From Acetivibrio mesophilus (GTDB lineage Bacteria > Bacillota > Clostridia > Acetivibrionales > Acetivibrionaceae): DNA of 64,000 nt. This document shows positions 8,706 to 16,308 of the stretch, one piece after another. The stretch spans positions 1-64,000 of the forward strand of contig NZ_RLII01000011.1 of the NCBI RefSeq assembly GCF_004102745.1. Reading direction: 5' to 3'. A program made the position numbers and the translations under genes. The first letter of the stretch is position 1. Each line of letters begins with the position of its first letter. The notes under the pieces are model-generated. The model was not told the DNA's origin, made no database searches, and was given only the letters and a program-made list of their open reading frames with translations.

Positions 8706-9605
8706 ATGATAAATAGAAAAGTTTCGGAAGAAGGTTTTAGCATGAATAGCATGGCTGTAAGTATAAAAAAGCTTGTAAACAGGGGCGATATAATTATTGC
8801 CTTTGGTATTGTTGTATTTCTCTATTGTTTTATAGAATATAATTTCATCTTTCCGGTGATTTTAGGTGTTACATCTATATCCGGAGGGAATGTTTTGGAT
8901 AACATAATGCATATTATTCAACTTATTTTAGGCCTCATATCGAACATAAAGTATATGCTCTACGGAGGTTTGGCAATATTAGTTGTTGCCCTATTGTGCG
9001 GATTTGTTTTGTCGGGATGCTTTTATAAGATGAATAACTTTTTGTCAAATAGGAAAAAAATGAAGGCAGAGTTTCTAAAAGGTGTTCAAAAGCATTTTTT
9101 TAGACTGTCTTTGATATCCTTTGAAGTAATACTTTTTTCGATATTGTTCATCATATTTATGATGATAGTAGCGGTACCGGCTATAGCAGTTACAAGATCG
9201 TTTTTAGGGGGAAAGACAGAGCTTTTGGCCCTAACTATTTTATTTGATGTAATTACATTGCTGGTGCTATTCTTTGGATTTATGTTTTTTAGGATTTATA
9301 TGACTTTCTGGTATCCGGCAGTATTTAATTTTAAAGACAGTTTTTTCTCAATAGGCAAATATGCTGCAGATACATATTTTTGGAAAAATGTCGTGATGTT
9401 TTTGAAGTTTGATATAGCTTTTATTCTCTTTGAATTTCTTATGATATATCTTAATTCCGTATTGCCGGTAAGCGGAGCTGCGGTATTTTTGCGTGTTTTG
9501 CTTTTGTTTTTTGTCAACTGGGTAGTAAAGACTCTGTTTTTCATTGTGATTACAATGTTTATTTTCTCGGTATTTCTCAAGTTTAAGAAAAAAATAACAC
9601 AATAA
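8706..9605 (+). CDS. Hypothetical integral membrane protein
   Basis: 299 aa with about six hydrophobic segments: residues 30-52, 65-105 (two), 135-160, 175-200 and 225-290 (two). Loops are Lys/Arg rich (SNRKKMKAEFLKG, FLKFKKKITQ). The pattern of long Phe-rich helices resembles clostridial proteins annotated only as predicted membrane proteins; no motif is recognised. A start at 8742 (MNSMAVS), preceded by GGAAGAAGG, is equally plausible. It follows tex by 12 nt and is probably co-transcribed with it. It ends 52 nt before a convergent gene. Confidence 0.7.
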   Translation: MINRKVSEEGFSMNSMAVSIKKLVNRGDIIIAFGIVVFLYCFIEYNFIFPVILGVTSISGGNVLDNIMHIIQLILGLISNIKYMLYGGLAILVVALLCGFVLSGCFYKMNNFLSNRKKMKAEFLKGVQKHFFRLSLISFEVILFSILFIIFMMIVAVPAIAVTRSFLGGKTELLALTILFDVITLLVLFFGFMFFRIYMTFWYPAVFNFKDSFFSIGKYAADTYFWKNVVMFLKFDIAFILFEFLMIYLNSVLPVSGAAVFLRVLLLFFVNWVVKTLFFIVITMFIFSVFLKFKKKITQ

Positions 9606-9657
9606 GGATTAGGTGGGGAGAGGGAAAGGATTTGCCTCTTCACCCTCTCCAAGATTG

Positions 9658-10362
9658 TTATTTCGCAAAGTTGTGTTTTCCAATTACTTTTACGATTGTC
9701 CTTGACCATATCCACTTACTGGTGGCAGTACTGGGGTTGTAGTAGTATACTGCTCCTCCGGAAGGATCCCATCCGTTTAAAGCATCTTTTGCAGCTTTGT
9801 ACGCAGTTTCATTGGGGGCAAGATTTATCTGTCCGTCGGCTACAGCATCAAAGGCTCCCGGTTGATAAATTACACCGGCTATTGTATTGGGAAATCTGCT
9901 GTCCCTTGTCCTGTTGAGGACCACTGCCGCAACTGCTACCTGTCCGGTATAGGGTTCACCCCGGGCTTCACCGTAAACCAAGTGAGCAAGAAGATCCAGA
10001 TTCCTATTGCTTGACGGCTGGGCAGATGTGGCTTTGGTAGCTTGTCCGGTGGGAAGTCCTAAGGCTGCCAGTGTTTGGGGACCTGCTATTCCGTCTACCT
10101 TCAATCCGTTTTTTGCCTGAAATTGGCGGACTGCGGTATAAGTTTTATAACCATACACGCCATCTATCTTACCTTTGTAATACTTCCAAATTGACAGCTT
10201 GTACTGAATATTTTTTACCTCCTGCCCTGTTGAACCGTAATATGACAAGGCAGCTCTGCTGTAGCCATATAAATGGGATATTTCGTCCCGAAAGATAATA
10301 GATGCACTTAAAATTGATGTAATTGTTATTGTTATGATGACTAATAATATCCTTTTTCGCAA
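9658..10362 (-). CDS. sleB: SleB-type cell wall hydrolase with peptidoglycan-binding domain
   Basis: 234 aa. The N-terminal signal/anchor (about residues 5-22) is followed by a PG_binding_1 repeat (about 45-105, with VKNIQYKLSIW, GKIDGVYG and DGIAGPQTL), then a hydrolase_2/SleB catalytic domain (about 122-234) with LLAHLVYGEARGEP carrying the catalytic Glu, and the family pattern AAVVLNR, GAF and YYNP. SleB enzymes are lytic transglycosylases that open the spore cortex at germination; this could also be a vegetative paralogue. It starts at TTG 10362, with AAGGAG 6 nt upstream. Convergent with the gene ending at 9605. Confidence 0.88.
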   Translation of the reverse strand: MRKRILLVIITITITSILSASIIFRDEISHLYGYSRAALSYYGSTGQEVKNIQYKLSIWKYYKGKIDGVYGYKTYTAVRQFQAKNGLKVDGIAGPQTLAALGLPTGQATKATSAQPSSNRNLDLLAHLVYGEARGEPYTGQVAVAAVVLNRTRDSRFPNTIAGVIYQPGAFDAVADGQINLAPNETAYKAAKDALNGWDPSGGAVYYYNPSTATSKWIWSRTIVKVIGKHNFAK

Positions 10363-10527
10363 AGCAATTCTCCTTTAATAAAGAATATTTTTGTTCACAT
10401 AAATAAGTATTGTTAATCGGTGAATTAAATTATCATATGTTGTTATTTTGTCTATTTTTGATTTAAATTATTATATGTGGGAAAATATAATAAAAGGAAA
10501 AACTTTGCGAAGTGAAAATGTGGCAAA

Positions 10528-10554
10528 AGCGAGGGAACTTATTGTAACCTCGCT
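10528..10554 (-). terminator. Candidate terminator of the small-protein cassette
   Basis: On the minus strand, AGCGAGG and CCTCGCT form a 7-bp stem (13-nt loop) followed by TTTTG. It lies about 84 nt beyond the stop of the last cassette gene. The T-run is short, so confidence is moderate. Confidence 0.5.
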
Positions 10555-10637
10555 ATATTGTTTATGCCTTAATTACTCTAATTACATTATTGACCAAAAA
10601 CTTGGTTTTGGGTTAGTGAAATTACTGTATAATAGTT

Positions 10638-11018
10638 CTAGACGGATTTGTCCGGCAAACGAAAATACTCTTCAAATATTTCTGACACCAAAAGATAGAT
10701 AAGTACTATAAGTAGGAAGTCATCGTCAATACCCTCTTCTATTAGTATAAATATCAAAAAAAGAAGGATTATCTCATCAGAATGCAGTCGTCGAGAAAAC
10801 AGCATTGACAAAGGTGATTTTCTTACTTGTGTTGGTTTCCTATCAAAAACAGGTTCATCCTTTTCATTTGGAAGAGGAATCTTTTCAACTTCCTTTGCGG
10901 TATTTGACGGCAGATCAACTGTATTTTTGGGGTCAAGATTATTGTCCTGCATATAAGGAATATTTTGCGCCGCAACTGTACCATATCTTCTGAATCTTGG
11001 ATCCCTCTTATATATCAT
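10638..11018 (-). CDS. Hypothetical protein with acidic C-terminal double hydrophobic segment
   Basis: 126 aa, last gene of a four-gene minus-strand cassette. The N-terminal half is polar (YKRDPRFRRYGTVAAQNIPYMQ, then Asn/Pro/Lys/Asp). The C-terminal half has two hydrophobic runs separated by acidic residues (EIILLFLIFILIEEGIDDD, then FLLIVLIYLLVSEIFEEYF). This hydrophobic-acidic-hydrophobic pattern also occurs in the 56-aa protein starting at 12264, suggesting shared ancestry or a common membrane partner. It begins 13 nt after the previous stop, with AAAGGGG as the ribosome binding site. No family recognised. Confidence 0.7.
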   Translation of the reverse strand: MIYKRDPRFRRYGTVAAQNIPYMQDNNLDPKNTVDLPSNTAKEVEKIPLPNEKDEPVFDRKPTQVRKSPLSMLFSRRLHSDEIILLFLIFILIEEGIDDDFLLIVLIYLLVSEIFEEYFRLPDKSV

Positions 11019-11031
11019 TATTGTGCCCCTT

Positions 11032-11475
11032 TCATATGGTTTTTTCAGGATCGCTCATAAGCTTTGTTATCTGCGTTACTTGAAACAATCTTATACAGTT
11101 GGAAATCTTTTGTTGCCTGTTATTGCTTAAAAACGGCTTTATGGCAGTAAGCAGATTGATTCTCGGGTCGTTATTGTTTCTCATGGTGTCCATGATATCT
11201 TTTACTTTACGCATCATTTCCACATTATCCTGAAGTTCATTTTTGTTGCTGTCATCTTCCTTAGTGTTGAGCGTCAATGGCGATTCATAGGCTTTCATTT
11301 TTATCGGAGGTCCATCTTTAGGAGGTTCTTCTTCGGGTGCGGCTTGGGTAGACTTCTCATTGCCTGAAGAGTTGGCAAGCATAGAAAGCAGACCGGAAAG
11401 ATTGTCGGACATTTTTTCATTTCCGCCTAACATTTCTGCAAGTTGCTTTAGTTTATTGTTAAGATCATCATTCAT
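11032..11475 (-). CDS. Hypothetical protein, low-complexity middle
   Basis: 147 aa, soluble and charged. The N-terminus (LNNKLKQLAEMLGGNEKMSDNLSGLLSML) and C-terminus (MMRKVKDIMDTM...DPRINLLTAIKPFLSNNRQQKISNCIRLFQVTQI) are helical; the middle is Pro/Glu rich. The segment DPRINLLTAIKPFLSNNRQ is characteristic of small clostridial proteins often encoded beside the other members of this cassette; I know of no function. Start ATG at 11475 with GGGGGTGAT upstream. Same strand and tight spacing with the 126-aa gene. Confidence 0.7.
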   Translation of the reverse strand: MNDDLNNKLKQLAEMLGGNEKMSDNLSGLLSMLANSSGNEKSTQAAPEEEPPKDGPPIKMKAYESPLTLNTKEDDSNKNELQDNVEMMRKVKDIMDTMRNNNDPRINLLTAIKPFLSNNRQQKISNCIRLFQVTQITKLMSDPEKTI

Positions 11476-11551
11476 TACCGTATCACCCCCATGGATATCC
11501 TGGTTATACTCCCGGTATTTAGACTCTGTATAATACTTGTTGCTTGGGCTT

Positions 11552-11875
11552 TCAGGCTTTTTCCAGGAGTCCTTTCAATTTGTCGACAATTTCGTCACCA
11601 TTTTCCCCGAGCATCTGTGAAAGCTTGCTAAGGTCGGCATCGGTGACTTTTTGACGTATTTCGTTTTTGTCAATGTTAAACTCTTTTAGCTTTGACTCAT
11701 CAAATTCATTTATTTTTTCGAGGAGCTCGTTTTTATCCATCTTGTTAAGTTTTTTGGAAAGATCGTCCAGGTCTCCGTTTTTCAGCATTTCTATTGCTGT
11801 ATTTATTTTCTTCTGAAGCACTTTTTCATCCATTTTTCCAAACAGTTCAGACAGCTTCTTGTTGATATCAACCAT
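11552..11875 (-). CDS. Hypothetical helical acidic/basic protein
   Basis: 107 aa, almost entirely charged amphipathic helix with repeating Lys/Asp/Leu segments (LSELFGKMDEKVLQKKINTAIEML, LDDLSKKLNKMDKNELLEKI, LSKLSQMLGENGDEIVDKLKGLL). The repeats LSELFGKMD, LSKKLNKMD and LSKLSQMLG suggest an internally duplicated helical unit. No signal peptide or membrane segment. Preceded by GAAAGGATTGGG. Part of the 12264-10638 cassette; function unknown. Confidence 0.7.
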   Translation of the reverse strand: MVDINKKLSELFGKMDEKVLQKKINTAIEMLKNGDLDDLSKKLNKMDKNELLEKINEFDESKLKEFNIDKNEIRQKVTDADLSKLSQMLGENGDEIVDKLKGLLEKA

Positions 11876-11994
11876 TAGAACCCAATCCTTTCAATATTAT
11901 TTTGCGAACCCGATATCAGAATAAATATAAGGCTGAATAAATTATTATCTAATAATCTATATTTTGCAAAGGGTAAGAATAGAACATTTTTTTC

Positions 11995-12090
11995 AAAAAA
12001 AGAATCCCTCCATTCAGTTTTCTTAGAAACTATGCTGTGAAGAAAGAATATTGTTTATTGTGAGTTAACCAAAGGAGGGAATGGAGATTC
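11995..12090 (-). terminator. Long-loop terminator after the 56-aa gene
   Basis: Read on the minus strand, a 12-nt arm (12090-12079, GAATCTCCATTC) starting 3 nt after the stop pairs with 12015-12002 (GAATGGAGGGATTC, 2-nt bulge). A run of seven T follows. The 63-nt loop holds a small GTTT/AAAC hairpin. It could separate the 56-aa gene from the downstream genes or allow partial readthrough. Confidence 0.5.
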
Positions 12091-12093
12091 TAT

Positions 12094-12264
12094 TTAGCAA
12101 TAAAAGAGCTTGAGGAATATTAGAATAAAGAATAATATTGAATCATCATCCTTGCAGGCATTTTTAATGCCGCCTATTGCACTGCTGTCATAAAAAAGCA
12201 GAAGGAATATCAATATAAAAAACAAGAGCTCAGAATTATTTGTCCGCTTTTTCACATTTGACAT
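12094..12264 (-). CDS. Small hydrophobic protein, 56 aa
   Basis: ATG at 12264 has AGGAGG 9 nt upstream; an overlapping ATG only 2 nt after that site runs into a stop after 6 codons. The product starts MSNVKKRTNN and then has two nearly identical hydrophobic segments, SELLFFILIFLLLFYD and DSILFFILIFLKLFY, separated by GGIKNACKDD. It is probably a tiny hairpin membrane protein, first gene of the minus-strand cassette, and similar in pattern to the C-terminus of the 126-aa protein. I recognise the style from sporulating clostridia but no named family. Confidence 0.65.
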   Translation of the reverse strand: MSNVKKRTNNSELLFFILIFLLLFYDSSAIGGIKNACKDDDSILFFILIFLKLFYC

Positions 12265-12336
12265 GATTTCATACCTCCTGACTTATTATTCCTGCCAATG
12301 TTTACATAAATCATAACAGTATTTTAAAAATTGCAG

Positions 12337-12356
12337 GTTACTATATTATATGTAAC
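12337..12356. promoter_or_regulatory. Imperfect palindrome in divergent intergenic region
   Basis: GTTACTATATTATATGTAAC matches its own reverse complement at 16 of 20 positions. It lies between the divergent 56-aa gene and ccdA, where an operator would be expected. No regulator is assigned. Confidence 0.3.
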
Positions 12357-12518
12357 GGAGATAGGAAGTGTTAATTGGTATGTTGTGTTTTAGATAGTAT
12401 TACTTTAAGATATATATAAGAATGATGTTTGTAAAAATTAAATTTAATGTATTAACTTCGTTGTTTGAGTGGTAAATAATAAGGGACTTTAGTTTATTTA
12501 TAAGAGAGGTGTATATAG

Positions 12519-13187
12519 TTGGGTAATTCTGTTTATATGACGGCTTTTGCAGAGGGAATACTAACCTTTGTTTCACCTTGTATATTTCCAATGCTCCCTG
12601 CATACTTTTCATATCTTGCCGGTTTCTCCGATAAAGAGGATGGAGATATTAAGAGTAAAAGAAGGCTCTTGGTAAATTCCCTTGGATTTGTGCTGGGTTT
12701 TACAATTGTCTTTACGCTATTGGGGGCTGCAGCTACTTCATTGGGAGCATTTCTTAAAGGCCACAGGGATATTTTAAAAATAATAAGTGGCATTTTGATA
12801 ATCTTTTTCGGACTTAATTTCATCGGCGTACTTAATATAGGCTTTCTAAATAGGGAAAAGCGGTTTGAGTATAAGTTTGACAGGTTAAGATTTATCGGCT
12901 CTATCATCTTTGGATTTTGCTTTGCTTTTGGATGGTCGCCCTGCATAAGCTATTTTCTGGCTTCAATTCTGGCTTTGGCCGCCAATTCCGCTACAATGGC
13001 AGAGGGATTGATGCTGCTTGTTGTGTATTCTCTTGGTCTTGGCATACCTTTTGTTATTTCGGCAATGATTTTTGAAAGCATCAGAGAGGCTTTTAATTTC
13101 ATAAAATCAAACATGAGGATAATTAATATTATTTCTGGGATTTTGTTGATACTGTTGGGAGCAGCAATGCTTTTTAATATAATATAG
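12519..13187 (+). CDS. ccdA: CcdA-family thiol-disulfide transporter
   Basis: 222 aa, six predicted membrane helices, the normal CcdA/short DsbD size. The N-terminal helix carries FVSPCIFPMLPAYFSYLAG and the pseudo-repeat carries FGWSPCISYFLASILALA; the Cys in each Ser-Pro-Cys pair are the redox residues that pass electrons across the membrane. It takes electrons from cytoplasmic thioredoxin and delivers them to extracytoplasmic partners such as the next gene product. TTG start at 12519 with AGAGAGGTG upstream. First gene of a four-gene redox operon. Confidence 0.93.
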   Translation: MGNSVYMTAFAEGILTFVSPCIFPMLPAYFSYLAGFSDKEDGDIKSKRRLLVNSLGFVLGFTIVFTLLGAAATSLGAFLKGHRDILKIISGILIIFFGLNFIGVLNIGFLNREKRFEYKFDRLRFIGSIIFGFCFAFGWSPCISYFLASILALAANSATMAEGLMLLVVYSLGLGIPFVISAMIFESIREAFNFIKSNMRIINIISGILLILLGAAMLFNII

Positions 13188-13227
13188 ATTCAATTATTTG
13201 TGTAAATTTTTAGAGAGGAAGATGGAG

Positions 13228-13836
13228 ATGAATTTGAAGAAAACAGGAAATATTATAATTTGGGTGGCCGTACTGGCACTTCTGATAATCGGCGCATATG
13301 TTGTATATAACAGGGGCGATTCGGAAGAATATATAGAAGATAAAATTGCAGGAGATATAAACAAGGATAGAGTTGCCGATGATGAGGAGGACGGGACGGA
13401 ACAGGAAAACAAGATAATGGCACCGGATTTTACCCTAACAGACCTTGATGGCAATACGGTGAAGTTGTCAGATTATAAAGGAAAGATTGTGTTTTTGAAT
13501 TTCTGGGCATCTTGGTGCGGACCCTGCACATCGGAAATGCCTGAATTCGAACAGGTGCACAAAGAATTTTTGAAAGGAGATGATGCTGTAATTTTAGCAG
13601 TAAATCTCACCGATGGCTTCAGAGAAACTGAGGAAAAGGCAAGGAAATTCATCGACGATAATGGCTATACCATGAAGGTATTGCTGGATACAACGGGAAG
13701 CGTTGCACAAAACTATAATATATACAGCATTCCCACAACATATGTTATAAATAGGGATGGAAGCATAGTCACGTATATGGAAGGAGCAAGAAGGGGAAAG
13801 GTGCTTCTGGATATACTTGAAGAGCTAAAAAAATGA
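13228..13836 (+). CDS. Membrane-anchored TlpA/ResA-like thioredoxin
   Basis: About 202 aa. One N-terminal membrane anchor (IIIWVAVLALLIIGAYVVY), an acidic linker, then an AhpC/TSA-type thioredoxin fold from about residue 65 (MAPDFTLTDLDGNTVKLSDYKG). The active site is FWASWCGPC, and the cis-Pro loop is YSIPTTYVI. It would reduce disulfides outside the membrane, for example in cytochrome or cell-wall proteins, using electrons from CcdA. Start 13228 is chosen for its 9-nt spacing from AGAGG; ATG 13222 is too close. It lies 40 nt after ccdA. Confidence 0.88.
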   Translation: MNLKKTGNIIIWVAVLALLIIGAYVVYNRGDSEEYIEDKIAGDINKDRVADDEEDGTEQENKIMAPDFTLTDLDGNTVKLSDYKGKIVFLNFWASWCGPCTSEMPEFEQVHKEFLKGDDAVILAVNLTDGFRETEEKARKFIDDNGYTMKVLLDTTGSVAQNYNIYSIPTTYVINRDGSIVTYMEGARRGKVLLDILEELKK

Positions 13837-13851
13837 CCGGGAGGCTATATT

Positions 13852-15129
13852 ATGGATGACATAATATTTAAATCCACGTTGGAGAGTTTTGATAAGGATG
13901 TATTGAAAAGTGACATTCCTGTAGCTGTTCTATTCTATACCGAAAATTGCCCTGCCTGCGATTCTTTTGTTCCGATATTTGAGAGAACAGCTGAAAGATA
14001 TAGCAAACACATAAAGTTTGTTAAAATTTATCGCCAGCAGAACAGACAGTTGGCAGAAAGCTTGCGGGTAAAGAGTAGTCCCACAGTTCTTTTTTACAAA
14101 GAAGGTAACGAGGTATGCGACCGATTGAACGGCTACATAAGTAAGCCGGAGTTTACCGGATCTATAGAGAAGGTTGTCGGGAATGTTTGTAAAAAGGCGA
14201 AGAGGGAAAAGGTATATTGTGATTTTCTGATAATGGGCGGTGGCCCTGCGGGGTTGTCTGCAGCAATTTATGCGGCTAGGGCAAAGCTTCATACAGTGGT
14301 TGTGGATGAAGGACTTATTGGAGGACAGGTGGCTACAACCTTCCATGTCGCAAATTACCCTGGCACCAACGGTGTTGTAAGAGGTGTTGACCTTATGGAA
14401 AACATGAAAAAGCAGGCTGTGGATTTCGGCGCCCATATTGACGATCTCAAGGAAATATCCGATATAAATCTGGAAGGAAAAGAAAAGATTATAATAACTG
14501 AGAATACCGACTATTATGCAAAGGCTGTGTTAATAGCAACCGGTGCAACTCCAAGGAGACTTCAGGCGGATGGAGAAAGGGAGTTTAGAGGCAGAGGAGT
14601 GCATTATTGTGCGACATGTGATGGTGCCCTGTACCATGATGCAAATGTTCTTGTGGTCGGAGGAGGAGAATCCGCCACGGAAGAGGCTGTCTTTTTGACT
14701 CGATATGCAAAGCATGTTACAATAGTTAACAAACATGATTATTTTAGGGCGTCAAAGACTGCCCGGGACGAAGTACTCAAGAATCCGAATATTAGTGTTA
14801 TGTGGGACTCTGAGGTGCGAAAAGTTAACGGTGATAATTTCGTAAAAAGTGTTATAATTGAAAATATTAAGACCGGGAAGGTTGAGGAGCTAGACATGGA
14901 TGGGCTGTTTGTCTATATTGGGATGCAGCCTAAGACGGAGCTTTTTATGGGCAAGGTCGGGATGAACGAGCAGGGATATATTACAACGAATGAGGATATG
15001 GCGACGAATATTCCCGGAGTTTTTGCTGCAGGAGATGTTCGGGAGAAAAAAATCCGGCAAATTGTTACTGCTGTTGGAGATGGTGCGATAGCAGGCATTA
15101 TGGCGGAAAGGTATATTAATGAAAAGTAG
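13852..15129 (+). CDS. Thioredoxin-thioredoxin reductase fusion
   Basis: 425 aa. Residues 1-105 are a thioredoxin-like domain with active site CPAC (Cys33, Cys36) and cis-Pro loop SSPTVLFYK. Residues about 120-425 form a complete TrxB-type reductase: FAD motif GGGPAG near 129, redox CATC at 253-256 and the C-terminal FAD motif GVFAAGDV. In known TrxR-Trx fusions such as that of Mycobacterium leprae the thioredoxin is C-terminal; here it is N-terminal. The nucleotide-binding segment keeps VVGGGESATEEA, but the usual HRRxxFR phosphate clamp reads NKHDYFR, so NADPH specificity is doubtful. It follows the TlpA-like gene by 15 nt. Confidence 0.9.
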   Translation: MDDIIFKSTLESFDKDVLKSDIPVAVLFYTENCPACDSFVPIFERTAERYSKHIKFVKIYRQQNRQLAESLRVKSSPTVLFYKEGNEVCDRLNGYISKPEFTGSIEKVVGNVCKKAKREKVYCDFLIMGGGPAGLSAAIYAARAKLHTVVVDEGLIGGQVATTFHVANYPGTNGVVRGVDLMENMKKQAVDFGAHIDDLKEISDINLEGKEKIIITENTDYYAKAVLIATGATPRRLQADGEREFRGRGVHYCATCDGALYHDANVLVVGGGESATEEAVFLTRYAKHVTIVNKHDYFRASKTARDEVLKNPNISVMWDSEVRKVNGDNFVKSVIIENIKTGKVEELDMDGLFVYIGMQPKTELFMGKVGMNEQGYITTNEDMATNIPGVFAAGDVREKKIRQIVTAVGDGAIAGIMAERYINEK

Positions 15130-15194
15130 TACAATAAAAGTAAAAATCGATAAATCGCAATAATGTTAGATAAAAAAGTGGGGGACAAATACTT

Positions 15195-16067
15195 ATGTAC
15201 GACGTGATAATAATAGGAAAAGGTCCGGCAGGGATTTCCGCTTCGCTGTATACCGTAAGGGCAAATCTTAAAACATTGGTTATAGGCAAGGGCGACAGTG
15301 CTCTTATAAAAGCGGAGAAAATAGAGAATTACTATGGCTTTTCAGAGGTTGTAAGCGGAGAACAGCTTTTGAAAGAAGGCGAAAAACAGGCAGCAAGGTT
15401 GGGAGCTGAGATAATTGACAGTGAAGTAATCAGTATTGAAAAAAATGAGTTTTTCGAAATTTTGACCTCTGACAATCGCTATACTGCGAAAGCTGTACTT
15501 ATAGCTACCGGACAACCGCAAAAAAAGCTGAGAATTGAGAATCTGGAAGCCTTTGAAGGAAGGGGAATAAGCTATTGCACTACCTGTGACGGCTTTTTCT
15601 ACAACAATCTTAAGGTGGGAGTTGTAGGTGCCGGGGATTATGTGGTGCATGAAGCTATGGAGCTTCTTTCTTTTACAAAGAATATAACAATATATACCAA
15701 CGGTAAAGAGCTCCAAGTGTCCGAAAAGTTTATTGAGGCTGCAGAAAGATTTGAGATTAACACAAAGGATATATATAGGATTGATGGAGGCGAATTCCTC
15801 CAGAAGATTTTCTTTAAGGACGGCACCAGCGAGGATATTGATGGCTTGTTTATCGCGTATGAAAGCCCTTCTAGCGTTGATTTTGCCAGAAAGCTTGGGA
15901 TAATTGTTGAAGGGAACGCCGTTGTGGTTGATAAGAATCAGCAGACAAATCTTGAAGGGCTGTTTGCGGCAGGAGACTGTACCGGTGGTTTTAAGCAGAT
16001 AGCAACGGCTGTGGGCCAGGGAGCTCTTGCAGGAAAGAAAATGATTGAATATGTGAAAAGCCTATAA
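15195..16067 (+). CDS. TrxB-like flavoprotein, possibly pyridine-nucleotide independent
   Basis: 290 aa, shorter than typical TrxB (about 310). FAD motif GKGPAGISASLYTVRANL at the N-terminus, redox pair CTTC at 128-131 and GLFAAGDCTGG near the C-terminus are intact. The NADPH domain is degenerate: GAGDYVVHEA replaces GGGxxAxEEA, and the HRRxxxR clamp is absent (IYTNGKELQVS). Loss of both motifs is the mark of ferredoxin-dependent flavin thioredoxin reductases (FFTR) known from clostridia and some cyanobacteria, so an electron supply from ferredoxin is inferred. It ends the redox operon, with GTGGGGGAC before the ATG. Confidence 0.85.
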   Translation: MYDVIIIGKGPAGISASLYTVRANLKTLVIGKGDSALIKAEKIENYYGFSEVVSGEQLLKEGEKQAARLGAEIIDSEVISIEKNEFFEILTSDNRYTAKAVLIATGQPQKKLRIENLEAFEGRGISYCTTCDGFFYNNLKVGVVGAGDYVVHEAMELLSFTKNITIYTNGKELQVSEKFIEAAERFEINTKDIYRIDGGEFLQKIFFKDGTSEDIDGLFIAYESPSSVDFARKLGIIVEGNAVVVDKNQQTNLEGLFAAGDCTGGFKQIATAVGQGALAGKKMIEYVKSL

Positions 16068-16084
16068 ATCTTAAATAGCAGCGT

Positions 16085-16111
16085 TTGCTTATGACACTTA
16101 TATGGTATAAT
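16085..16111 (+). promoter_or_regulatory. Extended -10 promoter
   Basis: TGGTATAAT (extended -10, hexamer at 16106-16111) with a weak -35 TTGCTT at 16085-16090. It would drive the leader ORF, terminator and downstream YkuK-type gene separately from the redox operon. Confidence 0.55.
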
Positions 16112-16186
16112 GTGGATGATTGAATTTGAGTTTTATGTGTGATAATATAATTATTAAGGTATTTGTGTGAAAGGATGATGAAAGCT

Positions 16187-16288
16187 ATGGGTGTAAAAAG
16201 TATTCAAAAGCATATTTTTAAGCGGCACCTGTATGTCGATTTCCTCGAACATGGTACCTTCGTTAATACTATGTCTATGACCCTGTGA
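16187..16288 (+). CDS. Short leader ORF ending inside a terminator
   Basis: 33 codons after GAAAGGATGATG; ATGs at 16175 and 16178 are in frame and could serve as starts. The peptide begins MGVKSIQKHIFKRHLYVDF and ends NTMSMTL. Its stop codon (16286-16288) lies in the left arm of the terminator at 16280-16308, so a ribosome reaching the stop would cover the stem. That geometry suits translation-dependent attenuation, but no run of regulatory codons is visible. A simple small protein with an overlapping terminator is the alternative. Confidence 0.45.
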   Translation: MGVKSIQKHIFKRHLYVDFLEHGTFVNTMSMTL

Positions 16289-16308
16289 CTTTGTCACTGG
16301 GTTTTTTT
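16280..16308 (+). terminator. Rho-independent terminator / attenuator
   Basis: ACCC-T-GTGAC pairs with GTCAC-T-GGGT (one T-T mismatch), loop TTT, then seven T. It lies about 115 nt upstream of the YkuK-type gene and overlaps the stop codon of the 33-codon leader ORF. Confidence 0.85.

Noticed and set aside
9617-9650. GGAGAGGG/CCCTCTCC inverted repeat between convergent genes
   Set aside because: 8-bp stem with an 18-nt loop but no T-run on either strand; not listed as a terminator.
10448-10702. 84-codon plus-strand ORF
   Set aside because: No ribosome binding site; it overlaps the predicted minus-strand terminator and the end of the 126-aa gene on the other strand.
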